Shown here piece by piece: positions 51,132 through 60,220 of a stretch of DNA of 64,000 nucleotides. The notes beneath the pieces are model-generated. The model saw only the letters and a program-made list of their open reading frames with translations, was not told the origin of the DNA and searched no databases. The DNA comes from Dietzia natronolimnaea. GTDB taxonomy: Bacteria; Actinomycetota; Actinomycetes; Mycobacteriales; Mycobacteriaceae. The position numbers and the translations under genes are program-made. The stretch spans positions 27,372 through 91,371 of the forward strand of contig NZ_NTGA01000022.1 of NCBI RefSeq assembly GCF_002289575.1, in the 5' to 3' direction. The first letter of the stretch is position 1. The number at the start of each line of letters is the position of its first letter.

Positions 51132-52145
51132 GTGTCCGCCATCCGCCAGGTAGTCCCGCTCGGAGCGCAGTGGCCGGGCGTCGACCCGTTCCTGTTCGCC
51201 GTCCACCACCGCGACGAGTTCCCCCCGGCCGACGGCAGGACCATGCGTCCCGCGGCCTCGCTCGAGGGACGGTCCATCGGGGGAGACTTCTCCGGCAAGG
51301 ACGGGTGGTCGATGTACCACGGCTCCGAGGTCCCCGGCTTCCCCCAGCACCCGCACCGTGGCTTCGAGACCGTGACGGTGGTCCTCGACGGCGTGGTGGA
51401 CCACTCCGATTCGTTGGGCGCCGCCGCGCGATTCGGGCACGGCGACACCCAGTGGCTCACCGCGGGTGCCGGCATCTCGCACTCCGAGATGTTCCCCCTG
51501 CTGGATCCCGACGCTCCCAACACCATGGAGCTGTTCCAGATCTGGCTCAACCTGGCCCCCGAGGACAAGTCCGCGGAGCCGTACTTCGACATGTTCTGGT
51601 CGGAGGACACCCCCGTCGTCGTCCGTGGCGAGAAGGGATCCGCCGCCCGGTTCCGGGTGATCGCCGGTGAGATCGACGGGGTCAGGGCGCTCGACCCGCC
51701 ACCGCACTCCTGGGCCGCGCGTCCGGACAGTCACCTCGCCATCTGGATCGTCACCCTCGATGCCGGTGTCAGTACCGAACTCCCGGCGTTCGACCCCTCC
51801 GCCACCCGGGTCCTCTACAACTACGGCGGCGACCTCACCGTCGACACGCAGCGACTCGGCTACGACGCGGCCGTGCTCGCCCCCGAGACCGTCACGGTGA
51901 CCGCGGGTCCGGACGGCGCGGCGTTCCTCGTGCTGCAGGCCCGGCCGATCGGCGCGCCCGTCGTCCAACAGGGCCCGTTCGTCGGCACCACCCGCCAGGA
52001 CATCGTCACCGCCATGGAGGAGTACCGCGCCGGCGTCTTCGGGGCCTGGCACCTGGAACGGAACGATCCCGTGCACCCGCACGAGGAGACACGCTTCGCG
52101 AGGTACCCGGACGGCAGCGAGAGGCGGCCTGTCGGTTCCCGGTAG
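51132..52145 (+). CDS. Pirin-family bicupin protein, copy 2
   Basis: 337 aa. The N-terminal cupin holds 'PGFPQHPHRGFETVTVVLDG' and AGISHSEM with the metal-binding His/Glu pattern; the C-terminal cupin ends with an 'IVTAMEEYRAGVFG' helix typical of long pirins. It is longer than and clearly different from the first pirin. The GTG follows AGGAGA with a 6-base spacer. Iron-binding redox or dioxygenase role by family; no specific substrate. Confidence 0.9.
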   Translation: MSAIRQVVPLGAQWPGVDPFLFAVHHRDEFPPADGRTMRPAASLEGRSIGGDFSGKDGWSMYHGSEVPGFPQHPHRGFETVTVVLDGVVDHSDSLGAAARFGHGDTQWLTAGAGISHSEMFPLLDPDAPNTMELFQIWLNLAPEDKSAEPYFDMFWSEDTPVVVRGEKGSAARFRVIAGEIDGVRALDPPPHSWAARPDSHLAIWIVTLDAGVSTELPAFDPSATRVLYNYGGDLTVDTQRLGYDAAVLAPETVTVTAGPDGAAFLVLQARPIGAPVVQQGPFVGTTRQDIVTAMEEYRAGVFGAWHLERNDPVHPHEETRFARYPDGSERRPVGSR

Positions 52146-52166
52146 CTCGGCCGCCCGGCTCGCCGA

Positions 52167-53585
52167 TCACCCGGGCCAGTGGCCGGTGCGCAGCAGCTCC
52201 AGGCTCTGCGTCTGATCGAGCAGCGGCTGGCGCATCTGGTCCTGCAGGAATTCCAGGAGCGCCTCCGAGAGCGGGGAGTTGTCGGAGGAGATGGCGCCGC
52301 GGGCCACCGCCACGTGGAGGTTCTCGGCAAAGCCGTCGATGGCCGTCTGCGCCACGCAGCTGTGCGTCGAGACCCCGCACACGAGCAGGTGGCTCGCGCC
52401 GAGCCGGTCCAGTCGGTCCCTGAGGTCGGTCCGGAAGAACGCGCTGTCCCTGGTCTTGACCACCTCCACGTGGTCCCCGGTGGCGAGCCCGTCGAGGAAC
52501 CGCGCCTGCTCCGTGCCGGGGAAGGCGAACCCCTGGTCGTCCTCGTGCATGTTGAGGGTCCAGGTGGAACGGTCCTCGGCGTGCTCCGTCCGGACCAGCA
52601 CCACCGGTCGTCCGGCCTCGTGCGCGGTCCGGATGAGCTCGTTCACCGCGCCGACCAGCTCGTCCCGCACCGAGGCCAGTTCGGGGAACTCGAAATACGA
52701 GTTCTGCATGTCGATCACCACGAGCGCGGTCTGCCCCTGGGTCCGATCGCCGGCTCTCGCGTCCTGCCGCCACCAGGTGTCGGCGACCTCGACCGGGGTG
52801 GTGCGCTTGTGGCGGTTGGTGTGCCAGGCCGCCTCTATCCTCTGGGCGGCCTCCTCGGGGACCTCGCGCCCCTCGAGGTAGTCGTCGATGTGGTCGTAGG
52901 AGATGCCCAGTTCCTCCTCGTCGGTCTGGCCCTCGGCCTCGTCGAGGAGGTCGGCGGTGGGCACCTTGTCCCACAGCTGGCGCGGCGCCTCCAGATGGCG
53001 GAGCAGCGCCCGGACCTGGCGTTTGTTCAGGCCCGACAGGGGCAGGAGGTCGGCGGCACCGTCGCCGAACTTGGTGAAGAACCCGGTGACGTTCTCGGCC
53101 GCGTGATCGGCACCGATCACCAGCAGGCCCCGGTCCCCTGCCACGGCGTACTGCGCGACCATCCGGTGGCGCGCCTTGGTGTTCCCCTTGGTGAAGTCCG
53201 TCAACTCCGTCCCGGTCGCCTGCCGGATCTCGCCGTCGAGCCCGTCCACGCCCGGGGCGACGTTCACCGTGAGGGTCTGGTCGGCGCCCACGAACTCTAC
53301 GGCCATCGCCGCGTCGTGCTCATCGTGCTGCACGCGGTAGGGAAGTCGCAGGCCCACGAAGACCGCCTCACCGCCGTCGGCGCGGATCGCCTCCACCGCC
53401 AGCTGTGCCAGGCGTCCCGCCAGAGACGAGTCCACCCCGCCCGAGATCCCGAGCACGAAGCCCTTGGCCCCGCTCGCGTGCAGGTAGTCGACCAGGAACC
53501 GCACCCGGCGTTCCACCTCGTCGGCGGGGTCGATCCGGGGACGGACGCCGAGGGCGTCGATGATCTGCCGTTGTGTCGCGTGCAT
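52167..53585 (-). CDS. nadE: Fusion: ammonia-dependent NAD synthetase NadE + cysteine hydrolase (isochorismatase family)
   Basis: 472 aa in one continuous frame. Residues 1-274 are a complete NH3-dependent NadE: ATP-binding SGGVDSS (48-54), 'FTKGNTKARHRMVAQY', GADHAAENVTGFFTKFGDG, and the usual C-terminal HKRTTPVEVADTWW. After an ~11-residue linker, 286-472 is an isochorismatase-type hydrolase with D292 (VVIDMQN), K377 (VVKTRDSAFF) and C410 (GVSTHSCV) as the catalytic triad. The His/Asp metal ligands of true nicotinamidases are not evident. NadE uses ammonia to amidate nicotinate-adenine dinucleotide; the fused hydrolase may release ammonia from an amide. Confidence 0.92.
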   Translation of the reverse strand: MHATQRQIIDALGVRPRIDPADEVERRVRFLVDYLHASGAKGFVLGISGGVDSSLAGRLAQLAVEAIRADGGEAVFVGLRLPYRVQHDEHDAAMAVEFVGADQTLTVNVAPGVDGLDGEIRQATGTELTDFTKGNTKARHRMVAQYAVAGDRGLLVIGADHAAENVTGFFTKFGDGAADLLPLSGLNKRQVRALLRHLEAPRQLWDKVPTADLLDEAEGQTDEEELGISYDHIDDYLEGREVPEEAAQRIEAAWHTNRHKRTTPVEVADTWWRQDARAGDRTQGQTALVVIDMQNSYFEFPELASVRDELVGAVNELIRTAHEAGRPVVLVRTEHAEDRSTWTLNMHEDDQGFAFPGTEQARFLDGLATGDHVEVVKTRDSAFFRTDLRDRLDRLGASHLLVCGVSTHSCVAQTAIDGFAENLHVAVARGAISSDNSPLSEALLEFLQDQMRQPLLDQTQSLELLRTGHWPG

Positions 53586-53637
53586 GGGCCCAGTGTGCTG
53601 GCGATGCCCGCGGGCCTGCCACCGGACGGACGGGCGG

Positions 53638-54441
53638 TCAGTCCCCGGCCCGGTGCACGAAGTCACCCACCACCCGAGGCCACCGCGCCACCTCGGACGG
53701 GGTCCGCGCCACCTCCAGGCGGGCGTCGGGGAGCAGGGCCTGTAGTTCCTCGGCCACCGCCAGCGGATGCGAGGCGTCGTCGGTCCAGGCCAGGAGGAGC
53801 ACCGGGACGTCGACCTCGGCGACCTCGGCTCGCGAGGGGAGATCCGTCATGGCCGCGCCCCGGAACGCCGCGGGCAGATACTCGTCCGCCACGTCCGGGA
53901 CGGTGAACGGGCGTCCGGGGTCGATCGCGGGAGAGGTGGGCGGCTGCCGGGTCTTCTCGGCCCACCGGGCCCCTCCCCAGCGTTCGACCTGGCGGGCCGC
54001 CAGATCGTAGAGGGCTGCCTGCTCGCGCCGCCACTCCCACGCGGTCGGCGGGATCCCGAGGGTGAGCGAGGCGAACCGGTCCGGTTCCGCCACGGCCGCA
54101 GTGATCAGGGTCGCCGCGCCCATCGACTGCCCCACCCCGTGCACCCGTCGGCCCGGGAAGAACTCGTCGAGCATCCCCAGGAGGTCGCGGGACAGCTGCG
54201 GCCAGGTGTAGTCCGTGGGGTCCACCGACCCCGGTGACCCGCCGTGGCCCCGGGCGTCGTACCGCAACACGCGCAGACCGTCCTCGCCCGCCGTGAGGTC
54301 CAGTCCGAACACCTCGTCCCGTCGGCGGCTCGAGGACAGCCCGTGCAACTGCACGACCGGGTGTCCGTCGCCTCTGAGGTCGTGGGCGAGGGCCGTCCCG
54401 TTGCCGCCGGCCCGGGCATACGGCCGTCTCGTCGTCGTCAC
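53638..54441 (-). CDS. Alpha/beta-hydrolase family protein
   Basis: 267 aa. The oxyanion segment QLHGLSSSR, nucleophile elbow GQSMGAA and an acid candidate in WTDDASHP are visible. The C-terminal catalytic His is not at the usual place: 'EVARTPSEVARWPRVVGDF' has none, and only the final VHRAGD offers one. Related actinobacterial hydrolases share this ending, so it may be normal for the subgroup. The GTG start is preceded by AAAGG. It lies divergent from the acyltransferase gene, 45 bases away. Confidence 0.85.
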   Translation of the reverse strand: MTTTRRPYARAGGNGTALAHDLRGDGHPVVQLHGLSSSRRRDEVFGLDLTAGEDGLRVLRYDARGHGGSPGSVDPTDYTWPQLSRDLLGMLDEFFPGRRVHGVGQSMGAATLITAAVAEPDRFASLTLGIPPTAWEWRREQAALYDLAARQVERWGGARWAEKTRQPPTSPAIDPGRPFTVPDVADEYLPAAFRGAAMTDLPSRAEVAEVDVPVLLLAWTDDASHPLAVAEELQALLPDARLEVARTPSEVARWPRVVGDFVHRAGD

Positions 54442-54486
54442 AATCCGCGCCTTTCCCCGTAACACGCCGCTCCTACCGTGCGGACC

Positions 54487-55893
54487 ATGAGGCTCACCAC
54501 CGTAACGCGGATGTCGCTCCCGTCCGGCGTCGTACACCGGTTTGCGACACACGTCACCCCAGTTCAGGGCCAGGACACGACGCCGTCGTTCGACCAGGCG
54601 CGGCACGCCTCGCTCGGCCGTCGCGCCGGGTCGTGGATGGCGGTGGCGTTCGCCCTGCCGTTCCCCGCCGACCGCGAGATGGTGGCGCGGGCGTGGCTCG
54701 CGGTGGTTTCCCGGCACGGGACCCTGCAGACGGTTCTCGACGGTGGTGCCGGGGGCGGCGAGGAGTTGCGGCTCCGCCCCGTCACCGTGGGGCCCGTCGG
54801 CTGGCGGGTGGAGGAGCCAGGGGACGGTGAGGACCCCCGAGCGGTGCTGCGCAGGGTCTTCGACCAGGCCTGTTGCCCGTTCGCGACGCCGTCGCACGCG
54901 CTGTGTCTCGTGGAGCCCGAGGACCCGGACGAGCGCCCGGTGGTGGTGATCGGGCTGGACCACTCGCACGTGGACGCGTGGTCGCTGCTCGTGCTGCTGC
55001 GGGATTTCTGCTCCTGCCTGGACGATCTCGCGTGCGGCCTCGAGCCGGGGACCTGTCTGCCCCCGGCGGCCGCGTTCGCCGAGCACACCCGGGAGTTGGC
55101 GCAGCGTCCGCCCGCCCCGCCTCGGGTGCACGACAGGTGGGCTCAGATCCTCGCCGGGGGTGACATGCCGGTGTTCCCGCTCGATCTGGGTGACATCTCG
55201 GCCCCGCGGCCGGAGGTGGTGGAGGTGCGCGACGTGCTGGACCCGGACGGGGTGGCGGCCCTCGAGGACGTGGCCGCGGCGGGCGGTGTGCGGATGGTCG
55301 CGGTGGCGATGGCGGAGATGACGACGGTGTTCCGCAGGCACGGCGGGGTCGGCCTGCGCGCGGTGCTGCCCGTCCACTCGCGTCACCACGAAAAGTGGCA
55401 CGACTCCGTGGGCTGGTTCATCACCAACTCGGTCATCGAATGCTCGGACCCCGACCCGAAAGCGTGCGCGGCAGCGGTGCGCGATGCCGTCGAGCTGGGG
55501 TCCCACGCCCTGGGGCCGGTGCTCGAACCGTACGGCGGGATGCCGCACACACCCGGGATGTTCGCCATCTCCTGGCTGGACCACCGTCGCCTCCCGATCG
55601 ACGTGGACCTGAGCCTGGCCCCGCAGCACGTGTCCGCGGCCATCCGGACGGACGGGGTGATGGTGTGGTTCGTGGTCAACGGCTCCGGCCTGCACGTCCG
55701 GTGCCGCTATCCGGACACCGCCCGCGCCCGCGTCACGGTGGGGGGCTGGTTGGACGAGCTGTGCGCGGGGTTGGTCCGGCGGTCCGTCGACGGCCAGGGA
55801 CCCCGAGCCCGGCGAGGCGTGGCCGGGCCGCGCGATCCGGACGCAGCCACGCGCCCCACGACCGGACCACACCGGTCCATCGTCCCGGCCTGA
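54487..55893 (+). CDS. Condensation-domain/PapA-like acyltransferase
   Basis: 468 aa, chloramphenicol-acetyltransferase-like double domain. The HxxxD catalytic motif is H159-SHV-D163 (in LDHSHVDAWS) and the second-domain motif is VGWFITNSVIEC, as in PapA and stand-alone condensation proteins. In mycobacteria such enzymes esterify trehalose or phthiocerol lipids. No polyketide synthase or carrier protein lies nearby, so donor and acceptor are unknown. TACCGT ends 7 bases before the ATG at 54487, so the message is probably leaderless. The last ~35 residues are basic and disordered. Confidence 0.82.
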   Translation: MRLTTVTRMSLPSGVVHRFATHVTPVQGQDTTPSFDQARHASLGRRAGSWMAVAFALPFPADREMVARAWLAVVSRHGTLQTVLDGGAGGGEELRLRPVTVGPVGWRVEEPGDGEDPRAVLRRVFDQACCPFATPSHALCLVEPEDPDERPVVVIGLDHSHVDAWSLLVLLRDFCSCLDDLACGLEPGTCLPPAAAFAEHTRELAQRPPAPPRVHDRWAQILAGGDMPVFPLDLGDISAPRPEVVEVRDVLDPDGVAALEDVAAAGGVRMVAVAMAEMTTVFRRHGGVGLRAVLPVHSRHHEKWHDSVGWFITNSVIECSDPDPKACAAAVRDAVELGSHALGPVLEPYGGMPHTPGMFAISWLDHRRLPIDVDLSLAPQHVSAAIRTDGVMVWFVVNGSGLHVRCRYPDTARARVTVGGWLDELCAGLVRRSVDGQGPRARRGVAGPRDPDAATRPTTGPHRSIVPA

Positions 55894-55950
55894 TCCGGAT
55901 CCTCCGCGGTTCCCGGGCTGGTAAGTCCCCGGGCCTGGGGGCCGCCACTC

Positions 55951-56472
55951 TCACACCTCCGGGCCGCCTGGGTTGCAGCCCTCGGCGAGCATCTGTTCGG
56001 CCGCCACCACCGGCCGCCAGGGCTCCAGATTCCAGGTCGGCTTGTCCGGTTCGAGGATCCGCGCCCACGTCCAGTGGCAGTCGAACTGCTCCCGCATCCC
56101 CGGGGTGTCCCCGTCCGGGGCGATCGTCACCACCTCCTGCCAGGCCGCGTCCGCATCGAGGGGGCCCCACGCCTGCCGTCCGGCCGGGGTGGGAGCGACC
56201 TTCAGGGTGACGCCGAAGTCCGAGTCCGCCCACCTGGCCGAGGCGATGAGCGGGGCCGCAGCGGGCTGGGCCCCGGGTTCTGGGGAGGCGGCGGTCGGTG
56301 GCGCGCTCGGACGCTGCTCGGCGGACGGCGGCGCCGGCTGCGACGACGAGGTGGTCTCCTCCACCGCGGGGCTCTCCCTCTGTCCCGGCCCGGTTCCGGA
56401 GCAGCCGGTCACGGTCGCGATGACGAGCGGTGCCGCGGCGGCGACGAGCGGGCGGGCGGGGCGGGAAGGCAT
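55951..56472 (-). CDS. DUF2599-type lipoprotein
   Basis: 173 aa. Signal peptide with lipobox VTGC and lipidated Cys24, then a Ser/Pro/Ala-rich linker (~30-75), then a compact domain with conserved-looking 'REQFDCHWTWARIL', WNLEPWRP and EGCNPGGPE. The two Cys probably pair. This pattern matches DUF2599 as I know it from actinobacterial lipoproteins of unknown role. CAGACT lies 7 bases before the ATG. Confidence 0.78.
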   Translation of the reverse strand: MPSRPARPLVAAAAPLVIATVTGCSGTGPGQRESPAVEETTSSSQPAPPSAEQRPSAPPTAASPEPGAQPAAAPLIASARWADSDFGVTLKVAPTPAGRQAWGPLDADAAWQEVVTIAPDGDTPGMREQFDCHWTWARILEPDKPTWNLEPWRPVVAAEQMLAEGCNPGGPEV

Positions 56473-56631
56473 CGATTGCAGTCTGCCAGTTGGTGGATCG
56501 TCGACCCTGTGACGAGACTCGCGGGACGCATGGGGTTGCGCGACGGGTGCCCCTGCCGCGATCCTTGGTGCTGGGGAGACCCGGTGACCGCGGAGAGTCC
56601 GTACGCCGCCCCCGTGCGAGGAGTGTTACCG

Positions 56632-56748
56632 ATGCCCATGTTCGACTTCAGCGAGATGCAGGCCTTCTGGGACGGGATCTTCCCGGCGGTCTTCGGGCCG
56701 CTCGCGGCCTTCGTCGACACGATCGGTGCGTCCGTCGAGGGGCCCTGA
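56632..56748 (+). CDS. Small protein, 38 aa, one hydrophobic helix
   Basis: A short frame starting MPMFDFSEMQAF with a GAGGAG ribosome-binding site about 8 bases upstream. Residues ~12-33 form one hydrophobic helix rich in Phe, Ala and Val, so it may be a small membrane protein. An in-frame ATG at 56530 would give a 72-aa form with a Cys-rich start. No family recognised. It is convergent with the DUF1697 gene. Confidence 0.45.
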   Translation: MPMFDFSEMQAFWDGIFPAVFGPLAAFVDTIGASVEGP

Positions 56749-56782
56749 CCCAGCCCTGACCCAGCCCCGGCTCACCTCTGGC

Positions 56783-57406
56783 TCACCCCGCAGCGAGGAT
56801 CCGCGCCAGGGTCTTGAGGTTCCTGGTGGTGAGGTGACGCTTGTTCTCTCGGCCGTCGAGCACCTTGTAGGCGTCGGAGGTCAGCGTCGAGCCGCGAGGG
56901 ACCCGCCAGTACACGCAGCCCGCGCCCTCGGCGACCGCCTCCGTGCCGGCGGTCCTCCCGGCGCGGGCATGCGCGTCGGCGCCGGCGCCCGCGTCCGTGC
57001 CGGTGGCCGCCTCGCCGACGTCCCGGATGGCCGCGCGCATCGCGACCGTCACCCGGGTCGTCACCTCCGGGTCGTCCGAGAACACCACGTAGTCGTGGTG
57101 TTGGGGCAGCGTGTCGAAAGGGTAGGAGGACGCCATCGCCGCCACGTCGTCGAGCGCGAGAACCTGCACCACCGACCGGTAGCCGAACCTCTGCGCATAG
57201 GAGGCCTCGAGCGCCGCCCGCAGCTCGGTCACCGGCCGCTGGTCTGTGACGATCACGTTGCCGGTCGCCAGCACCGTCCTGACCGAGCTCCCGCCCGCGG
57301 CCTCGGTGCACTCGATCAGGTCGCTCATGGCGATGCGGCCGCCCTTGCCGACGTTGATCCCACGCAGCAACACCACCCTGCGCTGCCGCGGGTCGTCCGC
57401 CTCCAC
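56783..57406 (-). CDS. DUF1697 family protein
   Basis: 207 aa. The N-terminus 'VVLLRGINVGKGGRIAMSDL' and the C-terminal 'TTRNLKTLARILA' are the hallmarks of DUF1697, a widespread family of unknown function with a two-domain alpha/beta fold. An Ala/Gly/Thr/Asp-rich insert (~135-155) is not typical and is probably a disordered loop. Start is a GTG. Confidence 0.88.
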   Translation of the reverse strand: MEADDPRQRRVVLLRGINVGKGGRIAMSDLIECTEAAGGSSVRTVLATGNVIVTDQRPVTELRAALEASYAQRFGYRSVVQVLALDDVAAMASSYPFDTLPQHHDYVVFSDDPEVTTRVTVAMRAAIRDVGEAATGTDAGAGADAHARAGRTAGTEAVAEGAGCVYWRVPRGSTLTSDAYKVLDGRENKRHLTTRNLKTLARILAAG

Positions 57407-57469
57407 GGATCGAGAACTAATCCCCCGATCTTCCTCCCGGACCGGCCCCGCGCGGGTAGCTTTCCGGCC

Positions 57470-57910
57470 ATGGCAGTCTCAGTGCAGTCAGTGGTCACGA
57501 TCGAGGCCGGCGTCCCCGAGATCATGGAGGTCCTGGCCGACGTCGACTCCCTCGTCGACTGGTCGAGTGCTCACCGCGCGGTCGAGGTCAGGGAGGCCGA
57601 CGACGAGGGGTGGCCGATCGTCGTGTGGGAGCGGGTGTCCCAGTACGGCGTCACCGACGAGATGGTGGTGCGCTACGAGTGGTACGACGGCGAGGTGAGC
57701 TGGTCGCTCGTCGAGAGCGGTTCCCAGAAGGTCCAGAACGCCCGGTACGAACTCACGGACAACGGGGACGGCACCACCAAGGTCGTCTTTGACCTCGAGG
57801 TGGACCTCAAGATCAAGCTCCCGGGGCCGGTGGTCAAGAAGGCCCAGAAGCACATCGCGGACGTGGCCACCACGGGCCTGCGGAACGAGGTTCTCCGGCG
57901 ACACGGCTGA
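57470..57910 (+). CDS. SRPBCC (START-like) ligand-binding protein
   Basis: 146 aa, polyketide-cyclase/CoxG-like START fold. The N-terminal 'SVVTIEAGVPEIMEVLADVDSL' and the final long helix 'GPVVKKAQKHIADVATTGL' are typical. Mycobacterial relatives are small lipid-binding proteins of unknown role. TAGCTT lies 7 bases before the ATG, so the transcript is probably leaderless. Convergent with the epimerase gene. Confidence 0.87.
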   Translation: MAVSVQSVVTIEAGVPEIMEVLADVDSLVDWSSAHRAVEVREADDEGWPIVVWERVSQYGVTDEMVVRYEWYDGEVSWSLVESGSQKVQNARYELTDNGDGTTKVVFDLEVDLKIKLPGPVVKKAQKHIADVATTGLRNEVLRRHG

Positions 57911-57953
57911 TGGCCGACCTCTCGTCCGTTCTGCCCGGCCGGACGGATGTCGA

Positions 57954-59030
57954 TCAGGGGAACCGGCGGGAGGAGATCAGTCCCTCGGTCAGGTCCCGGC
58001 GCACCAGGTCGGGCACGGACCTGCGGCGTAGTGGTGCGCTCCCGGTGTGGGCGAGGTGCGCGATCCCGTCGAGCAGGTCGGCCATGGCCTCTCTCGGCGC
58101 CCAGGACGGTGTCCATCCGAGTTCGTCACGTGCGCGGCCGCAGTCCAGGAGGGGCACGCTGTACGCCAGGTCGAGCCACCCGCGGTCCACCGGCTGCAGT
58201 CGGGCCCGCCACGTCAGCCCGACGATCGCCCCGAGGAGTGGCAGTGGGACGTGGACCGACCACGCGCCGAGCACCTCGGCGAGATCGTTCCTGGTGAACG
58301 GTGGATCAGTCGCGAGATTGAACGGACCGGTGGCGCCCTGGTCGATCACTCTCACGAGGGCGTCGGCGACGTCTTCTGCATGGATGAGGGGCAGGCACAG
58401 GTCCCGGTCGAGCGGTAGTAGCGGCAGCCGTGGCATGAGGTGTGCCGGCAGATAGGCGGGAAGTCCGTAGCGCGTCAGTCCGCTCGCCGCCGCCCGCTGG
58501 ACGACGAAACCAGGCCGCACCCGGGCCACGGGCACGGCATCGGCGCCATGGTGTCTCTCGTGCTCGTCGATGAGCTTTTCGGCCGCGGCCTTGTGTCGGC
58601 TGTAGGCCGAGCTCGGCACCCCGGTCCTCGCCCAGTCCTCGTCCACGTGTTCGCCGTGGCGGCCCGGCGCGTACGTCCCCACGGAGGAGATGTGGACCAG
58701 GTGGCCCACCCCGGCCGACTGCGCGGCCTCGAGGACCGCAGCGGTTCCGCCGACCCCGACCCTCTCGAGATAGTCGACCTCGCGGGTGGGCTGGAAACCC
58801 CAGGCCAGGTTGACCACGGTGTCCGCGTCGGTGAAATGGCGACCGAGTTCGCCGACGGCGTCCTGATCGGAGACGTCCAGCGCGTGCCAGTCGACGCCCC
58901 GGTACTCGCCGACGGGATCCGGCGGCCGCCGCACCAGCCCGACGAGCTCGTCGCCGGAGCGCGTCTCGCGGAGCCGACCGAGCAGCGCGGTGCCGACGTT
59001 CCCGCTCGCGCCGATGATGACGATCCGCAC
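57954..59030 (-). CDS. NAD-dependent epimerase/dehydratase (extended SDR)
   Basis: 358 aa. NAD-binding GASGNVG near residue 9, ISSVGTYAPG, and active-site YSRHK. The C-terminal ~120 residues are typical of extended SDR proteins with a sugar- or steroid-like substrate. The GTG at 59030 has GAGGAGG five bases upstream and places the Rossmann strand at residue 2, so it is preferred over the ATG at 59093. Reaction not assignable. Confidence 0.88.
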   Translation of the reverse strand: MRIVIIGASGNVGTALLGRLRETRSGDELVGLVRRPPDPVGEYRGVDWHALDVSDQDAVGELGRHFTDADTVVNLAWGFQPTREVDYLERVGVGGTAAVLEAAQSAGVGHLVHISSVGTYAPGRHGEHVDEDWARTGVPSSAYSRHKAAAEKLIDEHERHHGADAVPVARVRPGFVVQRAAASGLTRYGLPAYLPAHLMPRLPLLPLDRDLCLPLIHAEDVADALVRVIDQGATGPFNLATDPPFTRNDLAEVLGAWSVHVPLPLLGAIVGLTWRARLQPVDRGWLDLAYSVPLLDCGRARDELGWTPSWAPREAMADLLDGIAHLAHTGSAPLRRRSVPDLVRRDLTEGLISSRRFP

Positions 59031-59152
59031 TCCGGCCTCCTCGCGCGGGAACTGCAGGGGCGTCGACGCTACCCGCCCTGTCATGACCGTCAACCGCTGA
59101 CCGTCGGGGCCAGCACCCGCCGATTGTCAGTGTGGTCAGACCGTCGGTGTGG

Positions 59153-60220
59153 TCAGACCGTCGGCGAGATGAGCAGGACGCCGGCCAGTGCGAGGCCCGC
59201 GACCCATACCGTCGAGGCGGCGGCCAGGATGACCGGACGTGCGCCGACCCTGCGCATCGCGGCGAGCCGTACACCGGTCCCGAGCGCGAACATGGCGCAC
59301 GTGAGCAGAATCGTCTGCGCCGCGGACGCGACGTCGAGGGCCGTGGCAGGGACCAGCCCGGACGAGCGCAGGCAGACCAGAACCAGGAACGCGACGATGA
59401 ACGCGGGGACCAGCGCAGGCCGCGTGCCCGGGCCGTCGGTGCCGGTCACCCGGCGCCGGTGGAGGCTGATGACGGTGACGACGGGGGCCAGCAGCAGAAC
59501 GCGGGCGAGCTTCACGACTGTGGCCACCGCCAGAGCGGAGCCGCCGATCGCGCCGCCGGCCGCGATCACCTGGGCGACCTCATGGATCGATCCGCCCGCC
59601 CACATGCCCGCTGCGGTGTCCGACAATCCCAGCATCGTCGACAGGACCGGCACCGCGACGATCATCAGGGTGCCGAAGACGACGACGAGGGTCACCGCTG
59701 TGAGTACCTCCTCTTCGTCCGCGTCGGAGACGCTGTCCACGGCGGCCACCGCCGCGGCACCGCAGATCGAGAACCCGCAGGCGATGAGAAGGCGCTGCGT
59801 CCATCCGAGACCGAGGGCGCCACCCAGCGCCAGGGTGCCGACGATTCCCATGACCACGATGACGACGACGAGCACGATGACCTGCCACCCCAGGGCGGTG
59901 ATGTCGCCCAGCACGAGCTGGAGGCCGAGCAGGGCGATCCCGATCCGCAACAGGGTCCGCGACGAGAAGGCCAGGCCCGCGGCGGCACGAGTCGGAATCC
60001 GCCCGGTATTGCCGAGGGCGGCCCCGAGCACGATCGCCACGAGCATCGGGTTGAGCGCGGGCACCAGGTGGCTGACCGCCAGCGCCACGGCGGTGCCCGC
60101 GAGCGTCAGCGCCGCGCCCGGCGCCACCGCGCGCGCCGAGTGGGACGGCACCGTGTCCGTCGCCGACGACCGCCCCGGGGGTGCGTGGCGGCGCGGCCGC
60201 CTGGCCAGGGGGGCGTTCAT
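59153..60220 (-). CDS. YeiH/UPF0324-family putative sulfate/anion exporter
   Basis: 355 aa with about 10 hydrophobic helices. The conserved elements 'LLRIGIALLGLQLVLGDI', CGFSICGAAAVAA and the 'AGMWAGGSIHEVAQVIAAG' re-entrant-like segment are diagnostic. Members are often placed beside a LysR regulator, as here, and are linked to sulfite or taurine-sulfur metabolism. The ATG at 60220 has GGAG five bases upstream. Direction and substrate of transport are inferred from family only. Confidence 0.9.
   Translation of the reverse strand: MNAPLARRPRRHAPPGRSSATDTVPSHSARAVAPGAALTLAGTAVALAVSHLVPALNPMLVAIVLGAALGNTGRIPTRAAAGLAFSSRTLLRIGIALLGLQLVLGDITALGWQVIVLVVVIVVMGIVGTLALGGALGLGWTQRLLIACGFSICGAAAVAAVDSVSDADEEEVLTAVTLVVVFGTLMIVAVPVLSTMLGLSDTAAGMWAGGSIHEVAQVIAAGGAIGGSALAVATVVKLARVLLLAPVVTVISLHRRRVTGTDGPGTRPALVPAFIVAFLVLVCLRSSGLVPATALDVASAAQTILLTCAMFALGTGVRLAAMRRVGARPVILAAASTVWVAGLALAGVLLISPTV

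Noticed and set aside
52179..53906. Long open frame on the plus strand (575 codons)
   Set aside because: Mirror frame of the NadE fusion gene; composition is typical of antisense GC-rich frames.
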